A DNA stretch of 64,000 nucleotides, from assembly GCA_025201375.1 (NCBI GenBank), contig JAIWZP010000006.1, positions 248,001-312,000 on the forward strand. Direction: 5' to 3'. The notes under the pieces were generated by a model, which saw only the letters and a list, made by a program, of their open reading frames with translations, had not been told where the DNA came from and searched no databases. The position numbers were made by a program, and so were the translations under genes. The stretch comes from Gongronella butleri. Taxonomy: Eukaryota; Mucoromycota; Mucoromycetes; Mucorales; Cunninghamellaceae. Shown in pieces: positions 1 through 11,561 of this stretch (position 1 is its first letter; every line of letters starts with the position of its first letter).

Positions 1-1
1 G

Positions 2-226
2 GGCAAGGCGTTGTACAATGACGAGGTGACGCTGCTTGCCGACCCCAAGGGCGACTTGGCCAAAGCCCTGGATCTTGATTTTGACGCGTCCGCCGCGCTC
101 GGCAACCACCGATTCAAAAGAAGTGCTTTGATCATTGAACAAGGCATCGTCACCCAGGTGTTTGAGGAGCCCGACAAGACGGGTCTCAGCGTCAGTCTCG
201 TCGAGGAGGTCGAGAAGCACCTGTAA
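2..226 (+). CDS. Peroxiredoxin (Prx5/PMP20-type), C-terminal part only
   Basis: Only the last 74 codons lie in the window; the reading frame is open to the left edge, so the gene is cut by the window boundary and the catalytic Cys region is not visible. The visible piece carries the pattern of the atypical 2-Cys / type II peroxiredoxins: a LADPKGDLAKALDLDFD segment, then a short loop, an RFKRSALIIEQG strand pair and the FEEPDK...SV end. These enzymes reduce hydrogen peroxide and alkyl hydroperoxides, usually in cytosol, mitochondria or peroxisomes. No peroxisomal SKL-type end is present: it stops ...EEVEKHL. Family assignment is firm; compartment is unknown. Confidence 0.85.
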   Translation, partial: GKALYNDEVTLLADPKGDLAKALDLDFDASAALGNHRFKRSALIIEQGIVTQVFEEPDKTGLSVSLVEEVEKHL

Positions 227-501
227 AAAGAATATTTCCACCATTATTGTACTAAAAAGCAGCTCTTTATTTTCTGGTCCATGCGATGCCATTGACGGGA
301 TGAATTGGTTTATTATTATTCGAAATTAATTGAAGATGCGTTTTGTTCTTTTGCCTTGTATTTCAAAGGAAAGGGGAATGGGGGGATGGAAAAGGCCATG
401 GAGGAAATGAATCACGTTTTTTTGTGCATGCTACGCGTTAAAAAAGAAAAATCAATGAGATGACGCGGTTCTTTTTTTTTTTTTTGCGATTCCGGTTCGT
501 T

Positions 502-2042
502 TTACTGTTTGGGATTGGCCATCTTTTTGCGTGCGGGTTGCTTGGTATCTAGGATGGCATCAAAGTCGTCTTCGTCATCGTCGTCGCCATCATTGTCATC
601 GTCAGTGCTATGAATAACCATGGGGTCGTCCTTGGTGCTGTGTGCCAGAGAGGCCAATGAATGTGGCGGTGAGCTCGGGGGTGCGTCGCGTGGCGATGTG
701 GACAAATTAATGGCGGTGGAGGAGCTGGAGGAGAAAGAGGGACCCGCGGTCGTGCCATTGGCGGCGGTATGGCTGGAGGCCGTGCGGCGCGGCGGCTTGC
801 TGCTGCTGCTGCTGCTGGCTACGGGCATCGTCACTGGCACGCTGGACGATGGTGCACCTCGCCCGCGACCACGACCGGCACCGCTGCTGGTATGGGACAA
901 AGTGCCCGTCTGAGAAAATGTGCCGCTGCTGCTGCCCAAAGTAGCGCTGCTGCGACTCCGTTTCTTGCCACGAGGCTGGCTCGCGTCCGCCGCAGATGCA
1001 GACGGGGGAATGGCCGGAATGCTCTGAACTAATTTCAAAAAAAAAGAGAGAAATTTAGTGTTTCCTCTCGACCTCTCGATCTCTGTGGTCCAATGGCCTC
1101 ATTTGCCGTTTGTTTACATTCAGCCTGCTGGAGCATCCACCTGATTTTCTTCTTTTTCTGATTCAACAATGCCTTGATCTGAAAAACAAGAAAAAAACGG
1201 GACAAAAAATGGCTTGAAGTGAGCTTGAAAGGGGCATGGAGGTGTCCAGGGGGTTGTTTACCTTGGCCATCCACTCGATGTCGCTCTTCTTTTTCTGTTC
1301 GACGAGCGCCTCGTTCATCGTCATGTGCTTGTCGCGGTCGTCCTTGACGTTTGCCAGCTCAATCGCGGCCGCCTCTTTTTCTTCGACAAGCGACGCGATC
1401 AATTGCGTGTTTGCCACCTGCCATTCGCGTCGCAAATCCTTTTCTTTGCTGTCATCGACGCGGTCCAGGGATATGGAACCAAGAATCATCTTAAAAAAAA
1501 AAAAAGGTCAAAACACACGTCGCGTCGCGTCGCGAGCCAATTTTTCACCGCCTACCGCGTAATTTGCTTCGTCGACAATCAATTCCAACTGCGCATTGAT
1601 AAAAAAATATCAGCAGGGGTATATGTGAATCAAGGCGGGTTTTATGATTACCTGACACTCTTTGTGCGCGGGCTGTGCCTTCCACTCGATTTTGAGGTTT
1701 TCATACGTGCGACGGCCTTGCATGGCGGCGGTGACGAGCTTGTTGAGGTGGTCCCTTTGAATATTGTTGTCTGTAAAGTCTTTGAGATCGCGGTACGTGA
1801 CTAGAAAAGAAAAGAAAAAAGGTGGTCAGCAGGCCAAAGGGCCGCCTTGAAAAAGGCAAGAACATGGCTCGTATTGTTTTACCTTGCTTTGAATAGAGCC
1901 TCATGTCGTTGTCTTCCACGGTGACGGTGCAGACGAGGTGGTGTGTGTCTTTTGAGAGCAAGTCGAGGCTCTGTTCGTGCCAACGGCAGTACACTGTGGC
2001 TTTTGGCGTGTCTCCATGCCCCAAGGTCGCCTTTTGGGCGGC
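502..2042 (-). CDS. XRCC4-like DNA-repair coiled-coil protein (5' exon unresolved)
   Basis: Six exons read cleanly on the minus strand: 2042-1883, 1800-1652, 1588-1556 (only 33 nt), 1489-1262, 1178-1118 and 1028-502, all with GT-AG junctions and a total of 386 codons including stop. The order is a beta-rich head, a coiled coil (LVEEKEAAAIELANVKDDRD and onward), a short LLNQKKKKIR segment, then a Ser/Gly/Arg-rich tail ending in an acidic stretch and basic end. The segments LGSISLDRVDD and LLNQKKKKIR resemble the XRCC4 head-to-stalk strand and its end-of-coil motif. XRCC4 scaffolds DNA ligase IV in non-homologous end joining. The first exon is not certain: ATG at 2291 (exon 2291-2274, donor GTAGAA) would join in phase but a longer N-terminus is possible. 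Other members of the XRCC4/XLF/SAS-6 fold group cannot be excluded. Confidence 0.6.
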
Positions 2043-2588
2043 CTGGTAGAAGCAAGCGTCCATAAAAACAACAAGTGAAAGACAATGAAATTGAAAAAAA
2101 AAAAAAAGAGCGCGCTGTCCCCCTTTTTTTCTTTTTTTGTGTCCATTGTGATGCATTGATCGCCGGTTTTGGCCATCTGAGTTCCCCGCCCCCATCGTCG
2201 ACTTTTTCATGGGCACCCTCTAACAAGTAATTTCATTGACCACATACAAATGGAAAAATGCCATGTATTCTACTTGTTCTCTTCCTGTCATCCAATGACT
2301 TGCACGCTCGTCGATTTCAACGCGGAATAGAGAGAGGACTGGGGAAGGTGAGCAAAAAAAAATGGGTGGCATGACCATTTGAAACGCCGCGAGCGGAGAG
2401 GCACACCCCCTTTTTTTCTCATTTCTTTCCCTGTTTGTTTTATTTTTGCTGTTTTTGCGCCCTTTTTTTTTTTGCCCTGCTTCCATTTTTTATATTCTTT
2501 TTTTTGCCCCGTTTCTGCACGCACCCACCACCACCACCACCACCCACTCCTCCTCCTTTTTTCACTTTTTTTTCGCCCCCGCCATCTG
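2043..2588. promoter_or_regulatory. Divergent intergenic/5' region between XRCC4-like gene and the 2.6-5.3 kb gene
   Basis: The two genes point away from each other here. The stretch holds the unresolved 5' end of the XRCC4-like gene and long T/C-rich tracts (about 2410-2580) directly before the ATG at 2589, as seen before many genes in this window. No TATA box stands out. A shared promoter is inferred only from the layout. Confidence 0.35.
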
Positions 2589-5308
2589 ATGTTTCAATCG
2601 CTGCGCGACGTCTACGACTCGGCCACGCGCGACTTTCGCCAGTGGTATGTCGACCTCATGGGCCGACCGCCCATCTCTATGCAAGACCCTGTAAGAACGC
2701 GAGTTGAAACCAGCAAAATGGTTTGCTCTGGCCTCCGCTCACCATTTTTTTTTTTTAATTTTTAATTTTTTTTCTCTCATTGTTGTCTAGTCAGCAGCAG
2801 GGTCGTCGTCGTCTGGTGCCGATGGCCAGAGCCATGACAAGCCATTATCAGGGCCATCCTCTCAAATAGCGGCCATTTCATCGCCTGGAAGGCGGCGTCC
2901 GCGCCCTGCATTGCAGCGGCATGTGTCGACCCCGCCTGCGCGTGCTCCACCTGCATTGACGGCCGCATTCACCCCACGACTGCGGCCGTCGCTGTCGGCA
3001 GATGTGGTGTTGTCGTCGCCAAAGGCTTCTAATTCTTCTGTTTCTTCCTCTTCTGCGGGGAGAAATATTACAACGACCGTCAATGACGGCGAGCGCGAGG
3101 TGACCGTGTCCACGCGCACCATGGACAATAAAAATAACCAGCATCATCGCGTTTCTGCTCCGTCTACGCCACGCTTGGCGAATAATCATCAATTGGACAA
3201 GTCTGTCTCGCCAAAACCTGCCACCACTACCACCACCGTCAGCATCAACAGCATCGGCACCGCAGCAGCGCGCAAATCACCTGCTCCCCCCAATGCCACT
3301 CTTAATGCCAATCCTACTTCAAATACGCCAAAATTGACCATTTCGTCGTCGCCGGCGCCGCGTCACCCGCCACCATTGACCCATCTGCGCGCTTTACCCC
3401 CAAGGTACACACGTGCATCGTCTTCGCCTACAATCACCACAACGACAACACCGCCCATGCCGGCCTTATCGCCCAATGACGACGCCAACGACCATCCACG
3501 ACCTTTGCCCCCCGTCCGTGCACCATTGATTACGCCTTTGACCACAACGACAAGAGCACCGCCCACGCGCTCACGCTCATCATCGTCGACCTTTGCATCG
3601 CCACCGCCAAGATTCGCCACCCCACGCCGATCCGTCTCGGCTTTGCCATCGTCGCTCACCTCATCCTCATCCACATCCACATCAGCACCGCCTGCCGATC
3701 CGCCATCATCCTTGTTGCCAATGACATCCATCGCGAGGAAACGTGTGCGCGGAAACGACGATGACAATGACGGACTGGAAAACAGCGATTCCGCCCTTTT
3801 TGCATCCCCTTCTTCTTCGTTTTCAATGCGCCGTCAGCCCAAACGGTCACGAATCTATGCAAGTGCCGCATTGACGAGCGCCAGCACCACGACCGCAGAT
3901 GCATCCGCGTCGTTGCCCATCCCATCGCGTAGTGTCTCGTCCATGCAGCTCGATTTGCCCCCGAAAACGCCATCGGCTACAACGGCTCAACCTGCATCCG
4001 CATCCGCATCCGCAGCATCAACATCCGCCTTTAAATCGACCACTGGCCAGACCCAGCAGCAAGACGACAAGGAAAATCGCATGCTGCGCACAGGCTCGTC
4101 GTCGTCATCGTCATCCATGGCATCCTCGTCCCCGCCCACCAATGCTGCCGCTGCAAAGGACAATACCAAGCCCTGGCAGGATCGCGAGCGCCTGGAGCGC
4201 ATCGAGACACAACTGGACGGACTGCTCGATCAGGTACGACCAAGAGAAAAATCATTGCAAACGAGAAAAATGGAGAAAAACAAGAGAAAAACAAGAGAAT
4301 GGGACATGACAGATGAATAACTCTCTTTCTCCTTTTTTTTTTTTTTGTTAGCTCCACCAACTAACACCACAATCGTCGCGCGTGCGTGCTGTGCCGCTCT
4401 TCACGTCATCGCCACGCCGACAGCCGCCATCAACGACACATGCCCTGTCATTTGCGGCGTCTGCGAGCCCAGCATTGCCGGCCACCTCATCCACAACCAC
4501 GACCTCGACCGAGGCGAGTCTTTCCAACAAACACACAAAGGACACGCCGACAAGGAGCACGGCAAACGCGCCATTTTTGGCAACGCCCACGTTATCGACG
4601 AAATCCGTTCATTTCTCCCCCTGGCCTCCATCAACTCTCGGCAACACCACCATGCCTGCATCATCATCATCATCGTCATCAGCAGCAACATTGTCGGCGT
4701 CTGAACGCGCGCACGCGGCGCGTCGCCGCCGCCGCTCCGCCAATGCGACCACCGCGTCACCCTCGCTCGCGCATCATCATTCTCGAACCTATACCCCGTC
4801 GTCAGGCGCCTCGTCGTCTGCGGCCACCACCAATATGATCATGTCGCCGTCGCGACCCGCGTTCACCGCGTTTACAACGCGCAATCACCACCATTTACAG
4901 CCAAAGCTGGATTACGACTGGCGCGCTCCCCCACGCGTCCCGCTACACGCACCCGCTAGCCCCGCACGACCGCCCAGTCGCCTCGTGGTAAGCGCATGTC
5001 CTCGCTGCACAATCGTGTATTTTTTTCTCATTTCTATTTTTTTTCCAGAGCAAGCCGCGTCAGCGGTCGATCAGCAGCGGATCGGACCTTGTGTACAATG
5101 AGATTTACCAAAACATGGAGCAGCTCATGCGCGAGCTGCCGCACGTCGACTTACGTTCAGCGCAAATGATCCCGTAAGTTCGTTGTAAAAGGAAAAAAAA
5201 CACGCAAATATTGTCAATTGACGCTTTTTTTTCTTTTTAAACAAAAGGGGTCCGGACGGGACTCTCATTGAGAATCGCTTTTGGCATGAAATTTATGGCA
5301 AATCATGA
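2589..5308 (+). CDS. Large Ser/Thr/Pro-rich, mostly disordered protein of unknown function
   Basis: Five exons (2589-2690, 2791-4233, 4352-4987, 5049-5173, 5248-5308) join in phase to a 788-residue protein. The N-terminus (MFQSLRDVYDSATRDFRQWY) and the C-terminus (LVYNEIYQNMEQLMRELP...ENRFWHEIYGKS) look structured and may be helical. Nearly everything between is low complexity rich in Ser, Thr, Pro and Ala, with short basic clusters such as RKRVRG and KRSR that could be nuclear signals, and one short helical segment before the second intron (RERLERIETQLDGLLDQ). I do not recognise the family. The design, conserved ends with a long flexible middle, fits a scaffold or regulator, but no function can be assigned. 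The gene is divergent from the XRCC4-like gene. Confidence 0.75.
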
Positions 5309-5745
5309 TCGAGTCTGCATCCGTTTTCTTCCATTTTTCTTTCTCAATCACGGGCCATCCGACTTTTTTTATTTTTTTACGCCTTGTTGTATAATCCCAG
5401 CTTCGTTTGTCGTGCAATTCCCAGACCTCCTCCCTCCATCCCTCTATTTTTTGGTCTCCCTGCTCGCTTTTGATGATTAAAAATACCCTTGTTCGCCATT
5501 TTGAGATAAAAGGCATCAGTTTGCAAATATCATACAGACATAGGTTCACATGATTTTTTACGCGCTGCCACATGGAGACATGGTCAAACGAGCCCACTGG
5601 CTGTTGCAGAGAGTGACCGAGATGCGAGATCCCGCATTACAGTACTGTACAGTACAGTACTGTACATGATTGGGTACTACAGTATTAATGATACCAATAT
5701 TAACGGCACAATTTTCATGATATTAGGATTTTACAGAATTACACA
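5309..5745. other. Intergenic, start of repeat-rich island
   Basis: No gene is seen. At about 5640-5668 there is a run of overlapping TACAGTA/TACTGTA units forming a palindrome, the first member of a motif that fills 5.6-8.95 kb. Confidence 0.5.
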
Positions 5746-6850
5746 CAAATAAACTGTTTGATCCATTCGTATTATTTCAATGTTAGTGGTCAGAAACTGG
5801 CCGTCCTGTGATTTCATCATTTCAATACCGGAGGCGGCGCGCTACACTGCACAAAAAAGCACACCTCGTTTGCCCTTGGAAAATGAAAAAAAGTGTGTTT
5901 TCCAGACTTTGCCGGCTTGCTGTGCCTCCAGAAAAAAATTTACAGCCAACCTGCCCGCAAATGAAAGATGCGTCAAGGCATGGACTATCGCCTGTGCACG
6001 GGATGGGTGCGCCAGATTTTTTTTCAACCCGCAAATTCCAAAAACCTCAAATTTGTCCTATTTTGCATTCATCTCGCCATCTGCATGGTCGATCCTGTTC
6101 AAAAATTGCTGCATCGCAATCAACGCAAAATTTGCAACAAAAAAGCATAAACTCCCAAAGCGCTACAACCACTTTTGAAAAATCCAGGGGTCACTCAGGG
6201 GTCACACATTTCAATCTCAGAAAAATCTTAATTTGGAATTTTTCGAACTCCGAGTGATCAATGCATCCCAAACAGGCAACTCCGACAATTTACTATTGGC
6301 TGCTGACAAAATGACAGGTCGCGCCAACGTAAGAAAAAAGCCCAAAGAGTGACGCATGAACGGCGATCGACTGAGAAAAAGTGCCTACTTTAGGCAATAT
6401 TATTTTGCAAAAATTTAAGGTTTGACACTTCCAAATTTAGGTGCGTGGATTGCATGGAATTTTTATTTTTTTTGTATTTTTTTATATTTCGTTTTGAACA
6501 TTTTTATGCGCTGAGTGGGCTGCAGCCCTGGTGAAATGACCGATGCAAACAGTTCAAACCCAAGTTAGCGCGCTGCGAGTCACCCCATTAGGTACTTTGC
6601 CCCATTGTTTGTTAACAAATCTGCAATAAAAATCGGGGGTCGACTAGACCGTTGTCGAGTACATCGCAATCAAGGATTTTGTTGAAAATGTGGATTTTCT
6701 CTGCCAGTTTTGGCCATCCATCGGTGAAACTACTGTAGCCTCATTCGACAGAGATTCAGCAGCTGCATTTAACACGCTAAAAACACCAATGGTTATTTTT
6801 CCAGCTGAGAAAATACTGTAGAGATTGAAAAATATGATATTTCAATGTTT
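5746..6850 (+). repeat. Dispersed repeat R1, copy A
   Basis: About 1.1 kb that aligns by eye with 23275-24440 over its whole length. Anchors include the identical strings AATTTTTCGAACTCCGAG and TGATCAATGCATCCCAAA and the shared TCGACTAGACCGTTGTCGAG, in the same order and spacing. The copies differ by many substitutions and small gaps, so both are old. No intact reading frame remains. Segments near its right end (about 6541-6615 and 6765-6830) are also related to parts of the 52-54 kb gene region. The element type is not recognised. Confidence 0.8.
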
Positions 6851-7639
6851 GATCGACTTTTGCAAGCGCGCAAAGGTCGTGCATCGGGCGAAAAAACAAA
6901 CCAGAAATGGCACCACCACAGGCCCACAGCGCGTCTCTTTAGATCAATGCCCCATTTTTATCGCGATCCACCACAAAATATATTATTGAGCGACCGTGCC
7001 GAATTTGTGAAATTACTGTATCAATACAGTATTTCTGGTTCCTTTTGAACGGCAACCCAGCAGTCGATTCCCATTTCTTCCCAGTTTGAACGTCTGGTCA
7101 AAAAGAGACGCGGGCGGCGTTGATGTTGTACCGTAATGCTCTCAATGATTTTATTTTGCGCAAAAAACATTTTTTTGACTACAGTACAGTACAGTACTGT
7201 AGTTCTAGGTACTGTACTGCTGGTGGTGGCAAAATGTTTTACAGTATCGTAATAATCTCTTGCTGCGTTGTTGCTAGGTTCCCAGAAAGCGCTTTTAGAG
7301 GGTGAAACGCGTTGGCCCTGGTTGTATCATAAAATTTAATTTAGAATCGACTGGTGCTTCTACTTTTCGTGCCGCCGCGCTCTCTTACAGCAGTAAAAAC
7401 GTGAAAAATCGCAAATGTTGTAGAAATACAGTATGTACGTATCATACCGCCGCGCGCCGCCAAAAAAATCAAAATCAGCCTGCCAAGGAGCCAAGCAGCC
7501 GGCCCCTCCTCGCTCCTCCTCCAAGCGCGGAAATATGATGATACGTACAGTATAGTAATACTACTGTAAGGCCTTTGATCTCTAGTCGCTTAAATACTGT
7601 ACGGTATCATACTGTAACACTGCCAAGCAGTCGGAAATC
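6851..7639. repeat. Repeat-rich intergenic stretch with TACTGTA palindromes
   Basis: No gene is supported. Palindromic TACAGTA/TACTGTA runs occur at about 7009-7030, 7182-7225, 7241, 7426, 7545-7570 and 7596-7615, often as tandem overlapping units. These short units are rare in the gene-dense parts of the window. Confidence 0.6.
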
Positions 7640-8580
7640 AGCAACATGGGCGCAAAGGCAAATTGTCGCTGTCTGAGAGCATGCGCAGCTACTTTGAGTC
7701 ATCCAAGCTGGTAACAATACTGACAATGATTTTGAAGTTTTACGTTCTAATAAATGAGTGCGTGTTTTTAGCTTACTCCCGACGAATTGGCCGATTGGCT
7801 GAATACACTGCCCGCCCTGCCGCGCACATCATGCGATTACAAGCTCCAGGACTGGGTGTACAGTACACCACGCTCAGGTCCATGTACTGTAAGTACATGG
7901 CTGATTTTTAAAGACCTTTCTGAGCTAAAACTTAACGTTTACAGTATAACATAGGAGGGTCACCAAACTGGTGGAGGCTGACGCTTACTGTAGAACAAGG
8001 AGGCACACGCGGAAGGTGGTTCGACGCGAATCTTGGGAAGTTCATTGACGATTTGTTCGTCTTTGACCAAGACTTTGAAGTGATTCGGTAGGAAAACAAA
8101 AAAAGAAAAAAAGGCTCATCCGCCTCTCTGGTTCTTTAGGGGCGACACCATGAGCCATACGTCGCCCGTGCGCCGAAACGCCAATCGGTTCAGTGGCGGC
8201 AAGTGGCTAGGAATTTGGCCACCGTCGTCTGGACCTCCTCATCGTGCGCGCGCGCACGATGATGCCAAAATCACTCTGGTGAGGCGTTCGAGTTGGCAGG
8301 TGGCGAACCGAGCAGCCCGACCTACGAATGGTGCGCACGACACGAAGCTGCTAAGCGAGCGCGACCTGAAGTTGCCTAAGGCCATGAAGGACATGTTCGT
8401 TATGCTCGCGGCCAAGAAGCCCCAGACGATTGCGCAGCTGGAGACCTTTAGCTTGATCACATTTGGTAAACCATTGCACTTTGTCTTGATGCACCACACT
8501 CATACTTGTTTTAATAGGCCGAACATTTATCATGCTGCGCATGGATTGCCCTAACGGCTACGTGTCGTGTGCCGCCTGAC
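7640..8580 (+). pseudogene. Decayed multi-exon gene of unknown family
   Basis: Several coding-like pieces lie in order with intron-like gaps: MRSYFESSKL, then (after GTAACA...TTTTTAG) LTPDELADWLNTLP, then GRWFDANLGKFIDDLF and FVFDQDFEVI, then (after GTAGGA...TTCTTTAG) a piece containing ERDLKLPKAMKDMFVMLA and LETFSLITFG, and finally FIMLRMDCPNGYVS. They are in different frames and separated by TACTGTA-type insertions (7857, 7879, 7943, 7985), so no full protein can be read. The last pieces recall an expanded set of uncharacterised Mucoromycota proteins, from memory only. Interpretation: a gene inactivated within the repeat island. Confidence 0.45.
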
Positions 8581-9100
8581 TCGCCTGCGCGCGACCATTG
8601 TCGTCGGCATCGACGAGACCACTTTTTTCCAAAAGCTTGCTCCGCTGCATGTACTGTGTCTGGGTCCTCCAGCAATGCGTGCACGCCGCCGTGTATGACA
8701 TTGTCTGTGCCGACGACGACGAATGTGGTGGCCACGATTGACTGGAAGAGTTGGACGACGAATTCCAGCTGTGGCAGATGTCGGACTGTGCAACGACCCC
8801 TGAGTACATGTGATGGCCCCGTTCGCTTCTTTCCTCCTCTCTTCTTCTTCCTGCCCCCATCTGCTTATGAATAAATTTTTTAAGTCCCTGTATGTACATA
8901 CTGTATGTATGTAAAAAAATTCAATTGTATGATACAGTATGATGCATGCAGCTGCAAATTTGGTGAGGGCATTGCTGCAAGGGAGTAACGTGCGTGCCTT
9001 TTCTCGGTTTAAAAAATCGGTACGTAGTAAAGGGGTAAAATCACTACCATTTGGTCTCGTACCGCGGCAACTGCTTAGCGCCCCGGCGCGAAAAATACAT
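8581..9100. other. Intergenic, possible tail of the decayed gene
   Basis: Contains possible further remnants of the preceding pseudogene (a frame reading VVGIDETTFFQKLAPLHVLC near 8600) and palindromic TACTGTA motifs at 8895 and 8933. No intact gene. Confidence 0.3.
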
Positions 9101-10480
9101 CAAATGAATCTGCTGTTTAACGCGGCAAAGCGCTTGTGGTTTGGGGTCATCGTGTCGGGTTCTCGGCGAGTTGGCCTTCAGGAATAATTCCATCCCTGAA
9201 TTGGCCCTGAATTTATGACAATAGTGCATTTTCTCAGGACTACACAATCTTATTTGCGAAAACTCTATGGGGCATCGAAGTTTTGAGTCCAGTGTCCACT
9301 GGTCTGAATTTGGAGCCAGATGGTCAAGCTCATCAGGAGAAACGCGTAAAATATTATTTAGCTCTAGGTTTTCACTAGCGAACACGAATCTCGAGATTTC
9401 TCAAGACTGAGTGATCTGATCCGTGAAAAAAATTAACACCATTGGAGAATTTGGGTCCACCATCAACTGGTCCAAATTTGGAACCAGATAAGCAAGTTTT
9501 CGATGAAGCGTCAGATTCATGGGCGTGAAGAGGTAAAATCAGCATCATTTGATCTCGTAGTACTGCGGCAACGATTGAGCGCCCCGACGCGTATATCGCT
9601 TCAAATGAATCAGCGGGCAAACGCGGTAAAAGCGCTTGTGGTTTGGGAACATCGCGTCATGTTCTCGGCGAGTTCGCCTTCAGGGGTCGTTTTGACCCTG
9701 ATTTAGCCCTGAATTTACGCAAAATGCATTTTCTCAGGACTGAGTCATCCGAGTTGTTACAAAAAAATTGGAACCATGGAAGTTTTGGGTCGAGGATCCA
9801 CTGGTCTGAATTTGGCGCCATACGGTCAGCTTCCTCAAGAGAAACGCGTAAAATATTATTTGGCTCTGGTGTTTCACTAGCAAACACGAATCTCGAGATT
9901 TCCCAGGACTGAGTGATCCGATACGCGAAAAAAATGAACAAGGTTAGAGGATTAGGTCTACCATCAACTGGTTCAAATTTGGGACAAGATGAGCAAGTTC
10001 TGATGAAGCGCCAGTTTTATAGGCGTAACGGTGGTAAGATCAGCACCATTTGGTCTCGTACTGCGGCAACGGCTGAGCGCCAAGTCACGTGAGTCACCTC
10101 AAATGAATCGGCGGCCAACGCGATAAAAGCGCTCTTGGTTTGGGGACATCGCATCGTGTTCTCGGCGAGCTAGCCTTCAGGGTCATTTTAACGCTGAATT
10201 GGCCCTGAATTTATGAAAAACGCATTGTCTCAGGACTGAGTGATCCGATCTCTGAAAAAAATTGACATCATTGAAGTTTTGTGTTCAACTTCCTCTAGCT
10301 CAAGTATTAGGACCGGATGAACAAGTTCTGGAGGACACGCCCAACATAAAGGGGTAAAATTTGTCCATTTTGGTGGCGGACGAAACAGCGGCTCAGTATG
10401 TCGACGTGCGAGTCATCTCAAATGAATCAGAAACCAAACGCGGTAAATGCGATTTTGTTTTGGAGAGATCGCGTTGATAT
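9101..10480 (+). repeat. Degenerate array of roughly 0.5-kb repeat units
   Basis: Four related blocks follow one another. Each has an AAACGCGGTAAAAGCGC-like start (about 9118, 9610, 10112, 10435), a GTTCTCGGCGAG box about 45 nt later, a CCCTGAATTTA box, and copies of CTCAGGACTGAGTGATC (about 9235, 9403, 9735, 9905, 10230). Spacing is about 490, 500 and 320 nt. Units are diverged and none codes for a clear protein. Related strings occur again at 23080-23300, linking this array to the second repeat island. Confidence 0.65.
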
Positions 10481-11561
10481 TTCAGCGACTTGGTGTGCGA
10501 TGACTCTGAGAACTCGCTTTTCCGATTTTGATTTGGCAGATATGGTGCTGATTTGACTCTGCCTGCATGTCCAATTCACAAATTTGAGTTTCCCACAAGC
10601 ATGTACTGTAAAGAAATTAGTTAGCATCTCAGCAATTGCCCGAGAAAATACACAAAAACACGGTTTTCGTCCGATTTGGATTTTGCACACAAATAAGATG
10701 AGCGTGTCCTCTGTTTTGGAGTAATATTTGATCTTGGTGTCGAAACAGGGTCATGGGGTTTTTGGACTCAATGTCATCGGTATGATCCAAAAATCGAATA
10801 TACAGAAAAATTCGTGCAATTGACAGTAGGATACCCTGTGCTCAGAATCAGAGTGGTGCCACTCGATGCAAAAAAAAAAAAAAAAAAAAAGAACGACGCG
10901 GGTCGATTTGTGATGCACCATCGATTTTTTGGATTGCTGTTGCGCAAACTGGCCGTTTTGCACATCCTTGATGGTGGTGATCCGCGCAAATCGTACGCGC
11001 AACAACCAGGACGACGAATTGACGCGTTTTACTTATGAGCACTGGCATAGTTTGTCACAATTCTTGGCCATCATCTTCTTTTTACGCGATGAATTTCACA
11101 CGGGCTCTCAATGATATAAAAATAGCTTTTGAAAAGTTGGGCTATAGTGGCTTTTTAATGAGGTACATTGACCGAGTGACGCATAGAATATACCTTTACA
11201 AAAATTTCCGCGTTAAACTGCCATTGCGACGCGCAAATGGCCCCTTTTTGTTGCAATAGAGGACTCAAAAGCACAGAAATGATTTGTACGGAAGCAATCC
11301 GACGCGACAATGGACACATGATGGTGGACCCTTTTCTTGATCTGCCTGGCCATTGTTGATCTGCGGCAGCGCGCTGAGCTGCCTTGGCGCGTATTTCGGG
11401 GTGTACGGCGCCAAGGCGGCGGGGTCCCTGGAGGGTGTGGCGGCGGAGTCTATATGAGGGGACTGATGCTCGGTTGTTGGCGGGGCTCTTTCTTCCTCGT
11501 TTTTCGCACCAATAAGTCTCCCTTTCCCCCCTTTTTTTCCTTTTTGTCCCCCTCTCTCCTA
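10481..11561. other. Intergenic region before VPS55
   Basis: About 1.1 kb. The left part (10600-10700) matches 23190-23290 and so belongs to the repeat family. The rest has an A20 tract near 10870 and short meaningless frames. The pyrimidine-rich stretch 11518-11560 directly before the VPS55 ATG is a likely leader/core promoter. Confidence 0.35.

Noticed and set aside
2217..2222. A 3-nt exon (AGG) in the XRCC4-like gene between TTAG and GTGCCC
   Set aside because: It fits the phase but is not needed: skipping it also stays in frame, and the donor is poor.
6541..6615. A GTTCAAACCC string suggesting a tRNA B box
   Set aside because: No cloverleaf could be drawn around it, and the same string occurs in all copies of the repeat.
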